DNA of 64,000 nt. Source: Pegea sp. RAD2-039 (lineage: Eukaryota > Chordata > Thaliacea > Salpida > Salpidae). The stretch covers positions 124,001 to 188,000 of the forward strand of contig JAQGEQ010000283.1 of the NCBI GenBank assembly GCA_034620365.1, given 5' to 3'. A model generated the notes under the pieces. That model was not told the origin of the DNA and did no database searches. It saw only the letters and a program-made list of their open reading frames with translations. Positions 39,667 to 53,700 of this stretch are shown here, piece after piece; within the stretch, counting starts at the first letter, position 1; each line of letters opens with the position of its first letter. The translations under genes and the position numbers were made by a program.

Positions 39667-42600
39667 TTTTCTAAAATTCATATCAAAATTTAGTACTTAA
39701 AGGCTTGGCTACTACAGTCATTTTCACCTTTTAAGTCACTTTCTTAGTTTTTTGTCGTATTTTCATTCCTTCTATTTATTAATTTTCAAAGTAGTTTTCA
39801 CATTCTATCTTTTTCAATAACCATATTCCCTAAAATAGTAGATCTTTGTTTCGTCTATTAGAAGCAGAAAAATCTTCAGCACCATCGAATACAAAGAGCC
39901 AGACTATGGGAAAGGTTGATTGACAAGTTTGTGGCTAATCAATAGCTAAGTCAATACTACTAATTATTATTAAACTTTTGTGCTCTATGTAATACAAGCA
40001 AATTTTCTCACACTGTTATAAAAGTACTAAAGTAAATTGAACTCAATCAATTTTCGAATTTATTTCTTATCTAAATTAATCAATTTTACATTTTTTATGC
40101 CTTCCAAATTATCCCAAAATCTTTATAACACTAAGCAACAAATTGTTGCATTTTTATAATTAAACTATTTTAAACTTTTGTTTGTTAGATACATTTTTAT
40201 AAAACTTATTTTTATCAAATCAAATTTGATTAGTAATATCCAAGAGGTTTTACAGGTCAAAGTGGAAAAAATGATGTAATTGCTTTGCCCTAAATTTTAA
40301 CAGCAAATTTATTGCGTTGCTTGATAGACACGTAGCCTAAAGACTAAAGGCAAGCTTTTGTTTTATATTGAATTTAAAGGATGAAAGGATTAGTACAATT
40401 TTTTGACAAAAATGAGTTCTTAGAAGCTGCAATTTAAAGTCAGACTATGTTGTCTATAAAATCGATAAAAATTTTGATCACAAACAACCTGAACTGAACT
40501 TCAATTATCCAGAAAAAGACTGAACTTTATACAAAGACGTCATTTAAAAAAAAATAAAGCTAATTTTAGATAAGTTATATAAATTTTTCAATTTCATTCA
40601 AAAATTCTTAAACTTACATACCCTTGTAATATTTCTTGTTAAATACAAACAATTTAAGAATTAGGAAAATTTTGTTTTCTCAAAGAATTAGTGTCAAGAA
40701 AATCTAATTAGTTTATCTAGTAAACACAAGATTTAGAAGTTTAATTTTTAAATAGATTAATATAAAAACAGCTTCAGAATTTATCGATTACTCATTGTAT
40801 TATACTTTCTCGAAGTTTTTAGCTTTATGATTTATTTGCTAAATATCTAAAGATCTAAATAATTATATATATAAAGTTGAAAATAATTTTTCGTATTTAA
40901 ATTTATCTGTTTGAAAACAGAAGTTCATCATTGTTTAAGTGAAAAGTATTAGAATTTTTATAAGGTTATAAAAGCAAAGATAAAATATCTATATACTAGT
41001 TATTAGTTAAAGATAGTTAGTTTTGAATTAATTAATTTTAGTAAGTAATTGTCAATTATAGGAAAACTACAGAAAAAGAAGAATGAATATCACAAAAGAC
41101 ATTAAAAAGATTAAAATGAAAAAAAAAATTAATCGTAAATTTATGATCATTTTCAGTAAAATGTCTCTTATCATATTACTTAATAAGTTATCTGAAACAT
41201 TTTTTAAACAAGTATATAGATCAAAGTTTATTGTGATTAAAGGCCTTGTTAACAGATTGGCTGAAGTAAAATTGTTTGTAAAAAGAGCTTTAAGTTATAT
41301 TTTAAACAGAAAGTCTTCGATATGACCAGTTAGAAAAGCAATTTATATCTTAACTTGCTTCAAAGGTTAATCTAAAATTCTTTAAAGGCCAGATGTCACA
41401 TTTTAAATTCTTTCTAGAAACGCTTTAATTTAGAACTCAATTTAGAATTCTTGTAATAACTAATTGATATGGATTTATCTAGAAAACTTTGCATATCCAG
41501 TAGTATACTGCAAACTCATAACTTATATCGATTTAAATGAAAAAAAAAACTTAGAATCAAATTATAAATATTTTACAAACGAAACTTCTTTTGATGACTG
41601 TACTTACAAAAAACAATACTTTTACCACAAATAACTTGAAACTGATGACGTAATGGCTTAGAGAGTTTTACGTTTATGCGGCCAGGAAACGAATATTGTG
41701 ATAAAAATATAAGAAATTCTAACCGATTTTAATCTTCCTAGAGATAAAAAGTTGTGAAAGATTTTCATTAAAGAATCTCTAAATATATTTTTGAAAGTTT
41801 ATAAATATTAAAAAACATAAAAACATCATTTATCAAAATCACGTGATCAATAAATAGAAGTAAAAGTTTCAATAGAAACAAAACCTTTTTACGGTCATCT
41901 ATGGTTCTGTTCTTGGCTATGAAAGAAAGTATTTTGAAACGTGATAAGGCTACGTGTATAATACTAACAACAGTTTTGAAATTGTTTTTTGGGTTTTTAC
42001 CGATTTGGTATGTAGATCAAAATTCAGTTGACAACAAATTCTTAGCTTGACCACATATACGTCATCTAAGCTAATGAATTCATTGCTAAATCTTATTGAA
42101 AAAGAATAGCTCAAAGCTGAGAACAATTACCTTTAACCTAGAAAATATAAAGCTTACATCCTTTAAATTTACATATATATCAATTTTTCAAAACAAATTT
42201 TGAAGTTCACTTTTTGGTGATGAAATCTAATTTTAAATTTAGATTTTAAATAATTGACAAAAAATAATTGTGGAAAAATATACTCACATAAGAAAGTGAC
42301 TCACTTATAAGTTTTATTCCTTTGATAAACTACAAAGTTATACTTCTAAAAATGAAAAAAAAAGATTTAATATAAAATGAGTAATTAAATTAAAAATGTA
42401 AAATAAAGTCATGTAAGAATACAAAAAAACAATACTTATAGATATAAAATGTATAAAGGTCAGCGTTGTGAAACTCAAACCTCAAATTTTAATGATCAAG
42501 TTATTCAATAATTAAACTAAGTTTCTTCCAAGACTTTATACTTATTTATGTTTATTAAAGAATTTTCTATAATTGAAAATTTGCTGAAGTTTTCTAAGTT

Positions 42601-45600
42601 CTTTTTCACTACTTAAACGATGAAACCAGCGTGTCTATTAGTTAAACTTTTCTCAACTAAAATTTTCATTAAAAACATCAATAAGGATATAAATTGATAT
42701 AAGGATATAACGTTTGATATAAATCCAACAAAATAACTGAGATGTTTTTTTTTTCAGTATCTAATTTAATGAAAACAATTTCTATATAAAAATAGCTATT
42801 TGATTTTTTTTTATATTTCAAAATGTATAGCAATCTAATTCAGACTAGATTTAATATTTTAAAAATTTGTTAACTTGATAGAGTCTCATATAGTGAGAAC
42901 AATTCTATTTAAATACAGTTCAACCTAGTTTTTTGACTTATAAGAATACTTTTATTTAACGAGTTAAATTTTGATTCATAAAAGTCCTTTTGTGGGAACT
43001 TGTCAGACAGTTCATGTATAACAAGTTCATCAAAGTTTAAAATAACTCTAAAATAAAACTGCCCTCTACTAATATCGACACATAAAGTTTATTTTCAATT
43101 GTACAATTTTTAAAGAAAATTGCTTTGAGGGTGTAGAAATTTACAATTTTAGAAAATTAGATAATTTCACTTTCAAAATTTATGAAAACTTTTTTAAAGG
43201 TAATTCAAACTAAATAGTAATTTTGATTTTTATGTAAACATCACTCATTTTTTCGACAAGTACTTTTGTATAGTTGAATTTTATTAAAAAATTAAAAGTT
43301 AAAAAAAAATTTTAAACAAACATTAGTCTAACTAAATGAAAAAATTATATGCAAATGACATACTTAAGTGAGTTCTTGAAAGCAAAGCTTTCGCCCATGT
43401 TATTTACTCATCGTTTTATGCTTAGGCTTATAGGGTAGCAAATCTTTGTCAATCTCTTCTCACAAGGTAAAACATTTGAAAATGTTTTGTAAAAGTATCT
43501 GCTCTTACACAAACTTTAACATTTACATAAGAAATTATTTGTATATTGAATGCAAAATTTATAATTTTTATAAAAACGATTAATTTAAAAGTTAATAAAC
43601 AAATAGTTTTAATAAATGTAAAAAATATTTAATTTACAAAATACTGCTGAGGCTGCTTTTTCATTTAATAAACTAAATTAGTGGAATTTCTAGAAAACAA
43701 TTTATACTAAGCATTCAGTAGCTTAATTAATAAATTAGAAAAAATTGTTGTTTTGAAAATCAAATAATTGATGATTTACATTACAATTTTTACCTACATA
43801 AACTTCCAACAAAGTAAATAGCTTTAATTTGTTTTAAAAAAGTCTCAATTTGCTATTTATACTTACTGCTGCATTTATAAGACCTTAACTTGAATTTCAG
43901 CAAGTTTGTTTACAAACTTGCTTAAAACAGATTTATCAGTTTGAAGTGCTTTTAACTATTTAGTAGACAATATTTCTAAAACAATACTGGAATATTACAT
44001 TATATGAAATACAAAGAAGTACTTACTTAACATTTTATTTGATTTTTCATAACTTTAGCCTAACAAAGTTTACAGTTCTCCATACAATGAGATGTTATAA
44101 CTTTAAAATTCTTTCTTTATTAAACTAATATTAATAAAAGATAAATGTTGATTGAATTTACATCAAATTCACAAATGATACTTTCTGTTACATTGCATGT
44201 AAATAAGCTTGTTAAAAAGTAATGTTTCGATGGTGACGTCAAATTTAAGTCGATTCGTCCTTAGCCGCAATATATCGATCTTTATATTTCAAATTTACAT
44301 ACTATAGATTTAGCATTTGGGTTTTGAGCAAGTTAAGAAACAGCTATTTCGTATAAATTATAAAGAAAAAAAGATTCAAAAAAACTTTAACTTTGATCTA
44401 AAAAAATTATTTGAAAGCACAAAAGTTTTTTTATTTTAATCGAAGAAAAGAATTACAATTCTATATTTGTGATAAATCAATTTATCAAAACCAAATTCTT
44501 GATTTACTAAATTTGACAGTTTGTTTAAATAACCTTTTTTGTATTTTGAATACTTGCAAAGTTTATAATTTATTCATCATTACTGAATTCTGTTCGGTTA
44601 TTTGAATAACTTGCGCGTATTTTCTAGTTTATAAATTATTTAACATCTATTAGTAAAAGGTTAATTGTGCAAAATCTGATTTATAATAAAACTTAGTTAC
44701 ATGTTTGAATTTTAAAGACAACAACATCTTTGTAATTGTTCAACATTCTATGGTCTATTTTAATTAAATTAATTTTAAAACAGATAACAAAACAAAAACT
44801 AAGAACAATTCTCAAAAATGTAAGTGTTAATTAGCATATAATTTATGTAAAATTTAGTAGAATTACAAATATACTTTAAGTTAATTCTGAGAAACAGCAG
44901 TGACGTATATTCAGTTTAGTATTTCAAGAGTTACCCTTTTAATATTTTCTAATCGGGTATAAAGTATTCAATTTTTTAAACAGAATTAAATTTTTAACAT
45001 AACTTTTGTGAGTGCTTCATTGTTTTAAATTGTTTAATGCATTTAGCTGAATTACGATTGATTAAATAAACAGCTAGCAAATTGAAAATAAAAATACAAA
45101 TGATATAAAAGTAAATCAAATTCCAAATACATTTCACGACAATCAAACCAGCTTTGTAGTTTTAACTGGTTTCTTAGTCAAAATTTTCTTTATGATTTTA
45201 AATTGATGTTTATATTTGAAATAACTTTTTCGTGAAACTGTTTTATTTATACAATTCTGATCGTACTTAAACTATGTTTATAATAAATTTTTTAAATTTC
45301 TCTGATGAAGTTACCGGAATGAAACTTTCAGTATTTATGACATTAATCTCCTACAAACCACAACAATTACCTTAGTAAATCTCACAGAAGTTATTCTGTG
45401 GTTTTGAAAAACAACTTTTTTGTTGAGTGCCTACTTTTAGACAATGCATATCTGATATTTTATGATTGAGAATTAGATTTTATGGCATATAATAGTTTAA
45501 TCTTGTTAAGACCAGTAACTCAAAGTTAAGTTTTGTTTTTTTAGAATAAATTATGATTAATTGCTTCATGGTTTTCTTCATGTTAAACTCCTTATAATAA

Positions 45601-48600
45601 ATTGTTCGTATTCAAGATATGATTTAATAAACTTTTATTTCAAAACCTAAATTAAACACCGTGATAATTAAAAATAAATTAAAATCGAAGCTCATTTTTC
45701 AGCTATTTGATATAAACAATAATTTTTTACTTGGTAAGTTGTTTTTCATTCATATAAAGTATTGAAAAATGTAAAGTATACTTTGTTTGAATATTTTTTT
45801 AATTCTGAGAAAATCAACAAAACATAGCTAATGATAGAAAGCTTTTTATTGAATTCTAAGAAAATAGTTATAGTTAATAGGATTGAAGTTTTTTGTCTTA
45901 TTCAGCTTGAAAAGTAAACACAGCTTGTTCGAAAATGTGATTAATTGATAATTAGATATTAAAAAAGAACTAATAATTACATTAATTTAAATGATTGCTA
46001 ATATATGTTTTGAAAATGGTCAATTTCAATTAACTAGTATAGCATTTTATTCACAATTTGTTGTCTCCAAAATACTTTAGCCAGTATCTGATATTCACGA
46101 TTATCTCTTTTTTCCAGTATCTCACATTGTATTTAAAAATCAATAAGACAGATTTTGTAAGTAATTTATTTTGATATCATTTTGCTCTGGTATAATTGAC
46201 GTTTAAGTAAGAACTAATTGATTAATCTAAAATTATACAAGTCTACTAAAAACCTTTACTTCAAATTTGTTTAACAATTTACTGTTCAAGTTGATTTATA
46301 ATTAAACATAATTACTAGTTTGAATATAATTTATTTAGCAGCTTTAATGTCACCTACTATTTAAAGCAGCTTTCACATTATTTTCCAAACTGTCAGTTGA
46401 TTTTTATCAAAATTCTATATTTTGTATCTATGTAGATTGATAACGCTTTTCAAGTTACAACACACATTTCAAACTCAATTTACAAATAAATTTACATATT
46501 AAACAAAATTTGCTTCCTTAAGTGACTCAATATTTATTAAAGTGTTATTCACACAAAGGTTTCGATGCTTTACTTAATCAAACTTTTTGATATCATCAAC
46601 ATCAAAAGTAAATTCTTATTGTGCTTTTATAAGCCATAAACGTTTTTAGATTTTTTCAATAAATACACATTTCGATAACCGTGTTTACAACATTTATAAA
46701 GTATTTACAAGTGTTCAATATTTTTATCTTCTTGTTCTAAATTTTTATAAAATTTACCTAACAGATCTCTCTGTAATAATTTATAAACTAATTAAAACAA
46801 ACCCAACATATTCTCGTAAATATCCGTTTAAAAAAAAGTTTTTTTTATATAACTGAAATTCTACAAATTTACAAACAAATATAAACAAACTTCTAGCCAT
46901 AATTATTGATACTTAAAGGAAGTTTGTTTAAAACTATTGTCGTATTATACAATAAATTTGTTTGTTGAAATTATTTAAGCCTGACTTAAGAGCATATATT
47001 TATTAAAAAGCAAGTATTTAAACTTGAAATTCTCAAACATTATAAAACGCTTTAATAATGATAAAAGACTATGTTTAGTTTATGCAAATGTTATTTCACT
47101 TTCATAGAAATCTTAAATTAATTATTCAAGTATCAGACTTTCTCGTGAAAGTCAAAATATCAAGTTTCATATTTAAATGTTACTATTAGTTCATAACCAA
47201 CTTTTTAGATTAAATACAATAAAAGCTGCTATCTTGGTAATAAGTCTACTTATAATCATTTCAATTTTATCAAAATTATTTCTTAGAATTCACATTTTAT
47301 TGTTATTTAGGTTAGTCAAAAATTATGTGAAATAAGTCAATTTATCGATAATTAGTGTTGAAGAGAATGTAACATACCAAGAATAATCTTGCTCATAACA
47401 ACTTCGTAGAATTCAACAACTTTTAGCTTAAATCTTACGAACAGAAATAAATGTTAAAGTTATTTCTTTTTTTGCATAACATTTCTGTAAATGATCTAAA
47501 CGTATTTAAGTATGTTATAAGTTTCTGCAGAGCTATGAAATTAACCAGATTTTTATGAATTATTTTAGATATTTTTGTATAACAGAACGTTAAAGGACTT
47601 AAAATATAAATCAGTTAAATTATTTGAAACTAATCGACAGGAAGTCATACTTTGAATGCGATAAATGATTGTTTTCAACAATAAACTTTTTTAATCAACA
47701 TTATGTGTGATGAGAGACTTATCAGAGTTTATGGCTTATAAAATTTATGGCCTATTAAAGTTTATAAACAAAATAAATAAACTCTGGTTAAAAAAGGTTT
47801 TAAGAGCATATATTTCATCATCAAGTTAGATTATTTTGTGGCAAAGTAGCCTGCAGTAGCACCATTAACTATTTTGAATGTTGTTTATATTAGTAAACAA
47901 GCATTACAAGTTTTAAACCATTTGTACCAGCTTAAGAAGTATTATAGGTCAAGTTACCAAACTGATCTGACTGTGCACTATATGGCATACAAACTAAGAA
48001 TGAACAGCTTATTGCGCAGATTAGAAAAATAAAACTTAAAAAGATCGAATACAAAAGCTTGAAATACAAAGGAAGTTATCAAGGTGATTGTGAGCTCCAA
48101 TAAACTTAGTTGCTGTCCAAATTCATTGACACACATTTCTAAAGATGTTGGAAAGATGACCTATTTGTATTTTAACGATAAAAATTAAGCAAACATTTAC
48201 AAATTTTAATAAATTACATCATGAGTTAAGTAAGCTCAAACTAAAGCTAATGTTTAAAAAGAAAAGTTGAGAAAATGATTTTTATGATAATTATACCATG
48301 AATGTAGACAACACCTTAAAGTTCAAAAAATATTTGTTCAAAAATTCTTCTCAGAAATACAGAAAAAGCTGTCAGTGTACATGTACTATATAAATGAGTC
48401 ATTTTTAAAACAAATTCACCAAATAGTTATTTAAAGAAGTTGTCTTACAGTTTTTTAACGAGTTGGGTTTTTTCAAACTTATCAAATGGAGTAATCGTTA
48501 AATTGTGTGTCATCTAAACTTTGTCGCCTATAGCAGAAAAAATGCCGACAATTATAAAAAATCACGAGCCTTACAGGCGATACAAAAGTCAAATGTAGAT

Positions 48601-50785
48601 AAATTGACAATGAAATTTGTTTTTAGTTATAAGACACTGAAAGCTTTGAATCTGCACGAAAATGAGATTTGTGTCAAAAAACCTTATTCTGTAAAATTTC
48701 TCACGATTTTAGCCCTCGGCTACCACTGAGGGGCGCTACATATCACGAAGGTGGTTCCCCCGTAGAAAATTTCGTGCTTTTATAGTTAGTTTAACTACTT
48801 GCTCACTGAGCGTATAAGATGAAGTAGATAAACGTGAAAGCGAAAAGCTTTTCGTGATACCTAGACATGTTGTGAAAACTTTATTTCGTTTGTATAAAAT
48901 CTGCTCCATTCAATCAAATATTGGTTTGAACTCAGAAAAACAGTTTTAAGTCAAATAAGATAGTTGTGCAACTAGAATTTCTACTTTCATATCAAATATT
49001 CACTTTTCATTTTGAAATTCAAATAAACGCAAAATGATATATTTCGGACTTAAGTTCTTAACTTGGTATATTTTTTGTACTAATTCTACAAAATAGTTTT
49101 ACAAACTGAATAAAGCGCACTATGTTGCATTTATTGAAATATTTCAATTATTTTAAAAGCTAAAATTCAAGCAGAAATAATGAGCAACAAGTAAAGAGTA
49201 GTATATGCATCGGAAAAAGAAAATCAAAAGTCAACTGTTCTACTGTGAGCCGGCACCAACTGGGTGCCAATCTAGTACATTAGAGAAAACAAACTGTAAA
49301 AATAGATTGTTAGAAGAAATTAGACTTTCTAAACAATAAAAACATATTGTTAACATTTCATAAATACTATGAGAGTAAAATAAATAGTGAAATAAATACT
49401 GTTAAGTTGAAATCTTCAAGTTCAATTTATTCAATTACATTAAACATGAATTTGTATTAAATCAAAAGCAGTATTTGGTGAGAATAAACTGTTTATACAA
49501 AAAGTAGATGCGATAGTAGATTAATTATCGATTCAATCAAAATTTATTTGTTCTCAATTGATGACAAAGTAATTTGTGTTTTTTAGAAAGAAAACAAAAA
49601 GAGAAAATTGAAACTAGTAAATGTGACTTCATGTCTTTTATAGGATCGAATTAGTAGAATGTGCTTTATCACAACACGAAGTGCTTGCCTGAGGTGGTAG
49701 GTACACATAATAAAACGACAAAAAGTTACTTTTTGATGTAATTCATATTTCTAGAACCACCTTTTTAACTCATTTCTTAGTTTAGTTCAGCTTTACAAGA
49801 AACTTATGTATAAAAAAGCTTATCATTAACTTTATCATTTGAAATTGATGTAAACTTTGGTTCTAAAATCATAAAGACGAAATACATAAAGTAGTTTTGC
49901 AAACAGCTGAAAGCTATAGGAGAAACAAAGTTTTAGAAAGTTGAAAACAATTGACATGACTGGATAAGATAAATAGTACTTTAGTTTAACATAAGTCAGC
50001 ATAAATGAGTTACTTGGAGAGAAATAACAACGAAATTTCTTTATTTGCTCCTCAATAGAGAACTTTCTATTTTCTTTCACAACTAACTATTACTGAAATA
50101 TAAGGCAGCGATCAGTGAAAAAATGAATTGAAAAAGAACTTACCACTAAAATGTCTTACTTTGCATACAAGTTATTTAGCCATTAGATAGAAGCTTGAAA
50201 AAAACGCTTTTCATATAAGTAGCAAAGCCACAAAACAAACTTTGTGGAAGTATTGATAAAAATATTTGCATTTTTATCTTTTTACAAAAACAAACCAACA
50301 AAATATTTTTGTTACTGATTTATAAACTGGTTTATTCAGTCACAAATTTCTAGTAAACCAAAGATACTTTACACAGGGCCATTAGAGTTAGACTTATTCA
50401 CATATTTACAAATACTTTTATGAAACTTTATTTGCTTAGCAATTACTATTTTTTCCGATGCCGATACGAATATGATCAAAACATTCTGGCATCGAAAAAT
50501 ACATTTTAAGGAGTATACAAGATTTCTTCAATCAAAATTTTCTTGAAAAAACTTGACAATTGACAGAAACAGATCAAAGTTGATACAAAAGAAATAGAAT
50601 ATAATCAGCCAATAGCTGCTGTACAATAGACACTGTCGGAACATGACAGTCGTTCATATCTCAGTTGTTGTTAAAAGCAGCTGGTAGAGTCGAGATGTAA
50701 GTGGCGCCGCCGATAAGCTCGAATCAGAATTCAAACCATCATTTAGAGGCTATAAATAAAAGCACCAAAATGTTTTATGTTGAGA
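39667..50785. other. 11-kb region without recognisable genes
   Basis: Very A+T-rich DNA. Open stretches of 60-80 codons (for example 41083-41325, 44411-44605, 48505-48729, 49835-50080) are Lys/Asn/Phe/Ile-rich and match no family I know. No LINE landmarks or tRNA-like structures were seen. One GC-rich 16-mer at 48723-48738 (ccactgaggggcgcta) stands out. The right end probably contains the 3' UTR of the minus-strand Regnase-like gene. Confidence 0.5.
48723..48738 (+). promoter_or_regulatory. CTCF-motif-like GC-rich site
   Basis: The sequence ccactgaggggcgcta resembles the vertebrate/insect CTCF core (CCASYAGRKGGCGC-type) with about two mismatches, in a region otherwise almost devoid of G+C. 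It could equally be chance or a repeat remnant. It is listed only because it is the most conspicuous short GC-rich site in the gene-free stretch. Confidence 0.2.
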
Positions 50786-53700
50786 TCAATTCTCACCAAG
50801 ACACAGTTTGATTAATCTTTTAGGTTCATCTGTGTCTGGATGTGAGTTCATGACGTCTTCAACTACGTTGCGTGGAAACAGACCACAAAGGTTTTTGTAA
50901 AGATTAAATCTTGGATTTTGAGGGTTTGAGAGAGAGTTAGAAGCAGATTTTCCGGCAAGCTCGTTTGGTTGTTGTAAAATATTATTCTCCATGTTTCGAT
51001 GACACGCTGGAAGCTGGTTACGCTTTGGTGGTTGCTGTGGATACGAGTTACTATCACGTTCAGAATATCTGTTCATATCGACTCCAGATGCTGTAGTCTG
51101 CTGTGGTTGGAGTCGGGAACCAATAAAAGGGTACGAATGAGCTGTTACATGTGTCATATTAGGTACATAGACCTGAGATGGGTGGGTAGCTGCTGGTACA
51201 TTGCGATGGACCTGGGTGTTGTTGGAATTGGTTGAGTATTGATAAGGATAGATGAGAGGATGACCTATAGGAACTGATTGGCGTGAGTAATTGATGTCAC
51301 TGGCATATGTAGCAAAATGTGGTGACTGATACATTGGATGCTGAGGTACTCTAATCAGATGAGGACCAGTGATTCCATATGGTGATGTTGAAGCTACGTT
51401 GAAAGCTAGTTGAGATGTTGGATACTGATGGATGGTTATATGTTGCTGTTGTTGAGGGTTTAGGTGACGGAGTCCGTCACTGTGACAGTCACGATCAGTT
51501 GAGAGTCTTGCTCCCGTATGATGACTTGGAAATGAATGCTGAAGTCTTTGTGAATCCGGAAATGATCTTTGGTCGAATGAAGAGGTCTTTGGAGGAGATA
51601 CTTTGCCGGAGCTTAGAGGTGGACTTTTTGATGATAAGTACATCTGTTTACACATTGTTTCAGGTAAAGAGTCGAAGCTAGGATCGTTTGTGGATGAGGG
51701 ACTAGATGATTGAGAGTTATCAGATGATGTCTTTGGATTAAATTGGGGAGATTTGTTTAAGTTTGACCCATTTTGGAATCGATTTTGTGAATCTTGGACA
51801 CCAATGAAACCCGTACTGCATTTGCTGAATTTGTTCTACGACAAAAAACTTGAATTAAAAACCAATTGTGAGTGAAAGTTAGATGTAAAACAACTAAACT
51901 TTTTATCAAAATTATTTCGTGATTTGAATTAATTTTGTGATTTAAAAACTTCAAATTAGCATATTAGTCAAAATCATAAAAAAAATCACTGAATTAAAAA
52001 CATTATCATTGATACAAAAACCACTACATCTATAAGTGACATAGGTTTCATCTTTTCAATTTGATTAAATTTAGATTAGTTATCACAATTATATGAAACT
52101 GTTTAATGAATCAACTTACTATCATTGTGTCTTTGACATATGTCTTGTCAATAGGAAGTATCAGATGTTCTTTGAGATGAGTAACAGTGGTATTAGCGCA
52201 AACTATCTCTTTAGCAAGTGATTTAGCCATATTGGAAGGTTCTTTGTTCCGTTCTGACTTCTCTTTCAAGCGGTCAGTGACGGATTTGTAAGACATTGAG
52301 CATTCAGGGTGGAAATACTTACATTTCTTACCAAAAGTACATTTTCGACCTAAGATTCAAAATGTTTTTATAAATTGATCACATTTATTGTCTTGACTAA
52401 CCATAGGGACACTGAGGTCGGTTTTTCTCTTCAGCAGCTGGTCTCTTACGCAAGAAGTTATTGAGGCCAGGACCATTCCTACCTAATGGATCATCTGGCG
52501 GCATAAATCTACCAATTACAAGTTTTAAAGAAACAAATTTGTGAAATTGATATCAAAGTAACCTGTCGTTGACAAATGAGTACATTAACAATCGCTTCTC
52601 GATTAATTCTTTCCATTCTGGCTTTTCATTTTGTAAGTCACGAAAATGGTCATTGCTTACGATAACGCCTTCAGTTTCTTGAGCCAAACGCAGAATAAAA
52701 CGATCATCATAACAAGTGACACGTCTGCCGTTGATGCACCTTGAAGGTGTGTACACCAGAATCTTTTCATATTCAAGTTTGTCCAGAATTTCACGATCTA
52801 CAAACATAAGATTTGTAGATGATAGTGAGGTAAGGAGCTTTTAAATGTTTGTCTAAAACCAATAAAACTGTTATCACGTTTCCACTGCCGTTGAGCAACA
52901 TCAAAACAAAACTAACAAGGCATCTATTGGTTCTAGTCGATTGTCTACTGAGAGAAGTTTAATTATTTGAATTTTGAACAGAACTTGGCTGAAATTAGTC
53001 GAACAATTTCATGTTCAAATGGAAATAAATCATTAGAAGAATGCTGTATGACATTTCTAATTTTCGAAGTTGTACAATTTTAAATCTAAATAAAACTTGT
53101 AAACTATTAAGGACGTGACTGAATAAATGCAAAGTTTCAATAAGAAATGTTTACATAATAACTGAAAATGCTTATTAAGTGAATAACTGAAAATTGTTTT
53201 ATTTAATTAAAAAATCATTTGAAACTTTGAATTGAAAATCGAATTATTCTTTAATAAAAGTTCATTTTATAAGCAAATAGAAAATGATTTTTTTTGTTTT
53301 TAGTAAAATTCTCATAAAATATACGTCACCGATTTAGTTGTGAATCGAATTTGCATAAATAAGCTTTTTACAAAGAAATATTCAATTTATAATCTATAAA
53401 AACCATCAAACCAATTCTATTTATACACAATTCAAACCGCTTATTTCGAAACAGGAGTAAATTTAAAAACAAAAATTGTTTTAATATGATAAGAATTAAA
53501 TATAAACAAATAATTACCTTCAATTGTTGCATCTGGTCTCGAAGATTCTTTTCTATAATTTGGAACAAATACAGTGATGTCTTGATGATTTCTAGCTTTA
53601 AAATAATTAACAGCTAAAAGGATTCCTTTGCAAGAAAATACATTCTTATTTCCATGACTGTAAAAAGTAGAAAACTCAGTGAAATATTGATGAGAAAGTT

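Noticed and set aside
41083-41325. 80-codon Lys-rich open frame
   Set aside because: Composition is that of A+T-rich noise; no motif, no splice partners.
50999-51681. Two plus-strand open frames over the last Regnase exon
   Set aside because: They are antisense shadows of a long coding exon without homology of their own.
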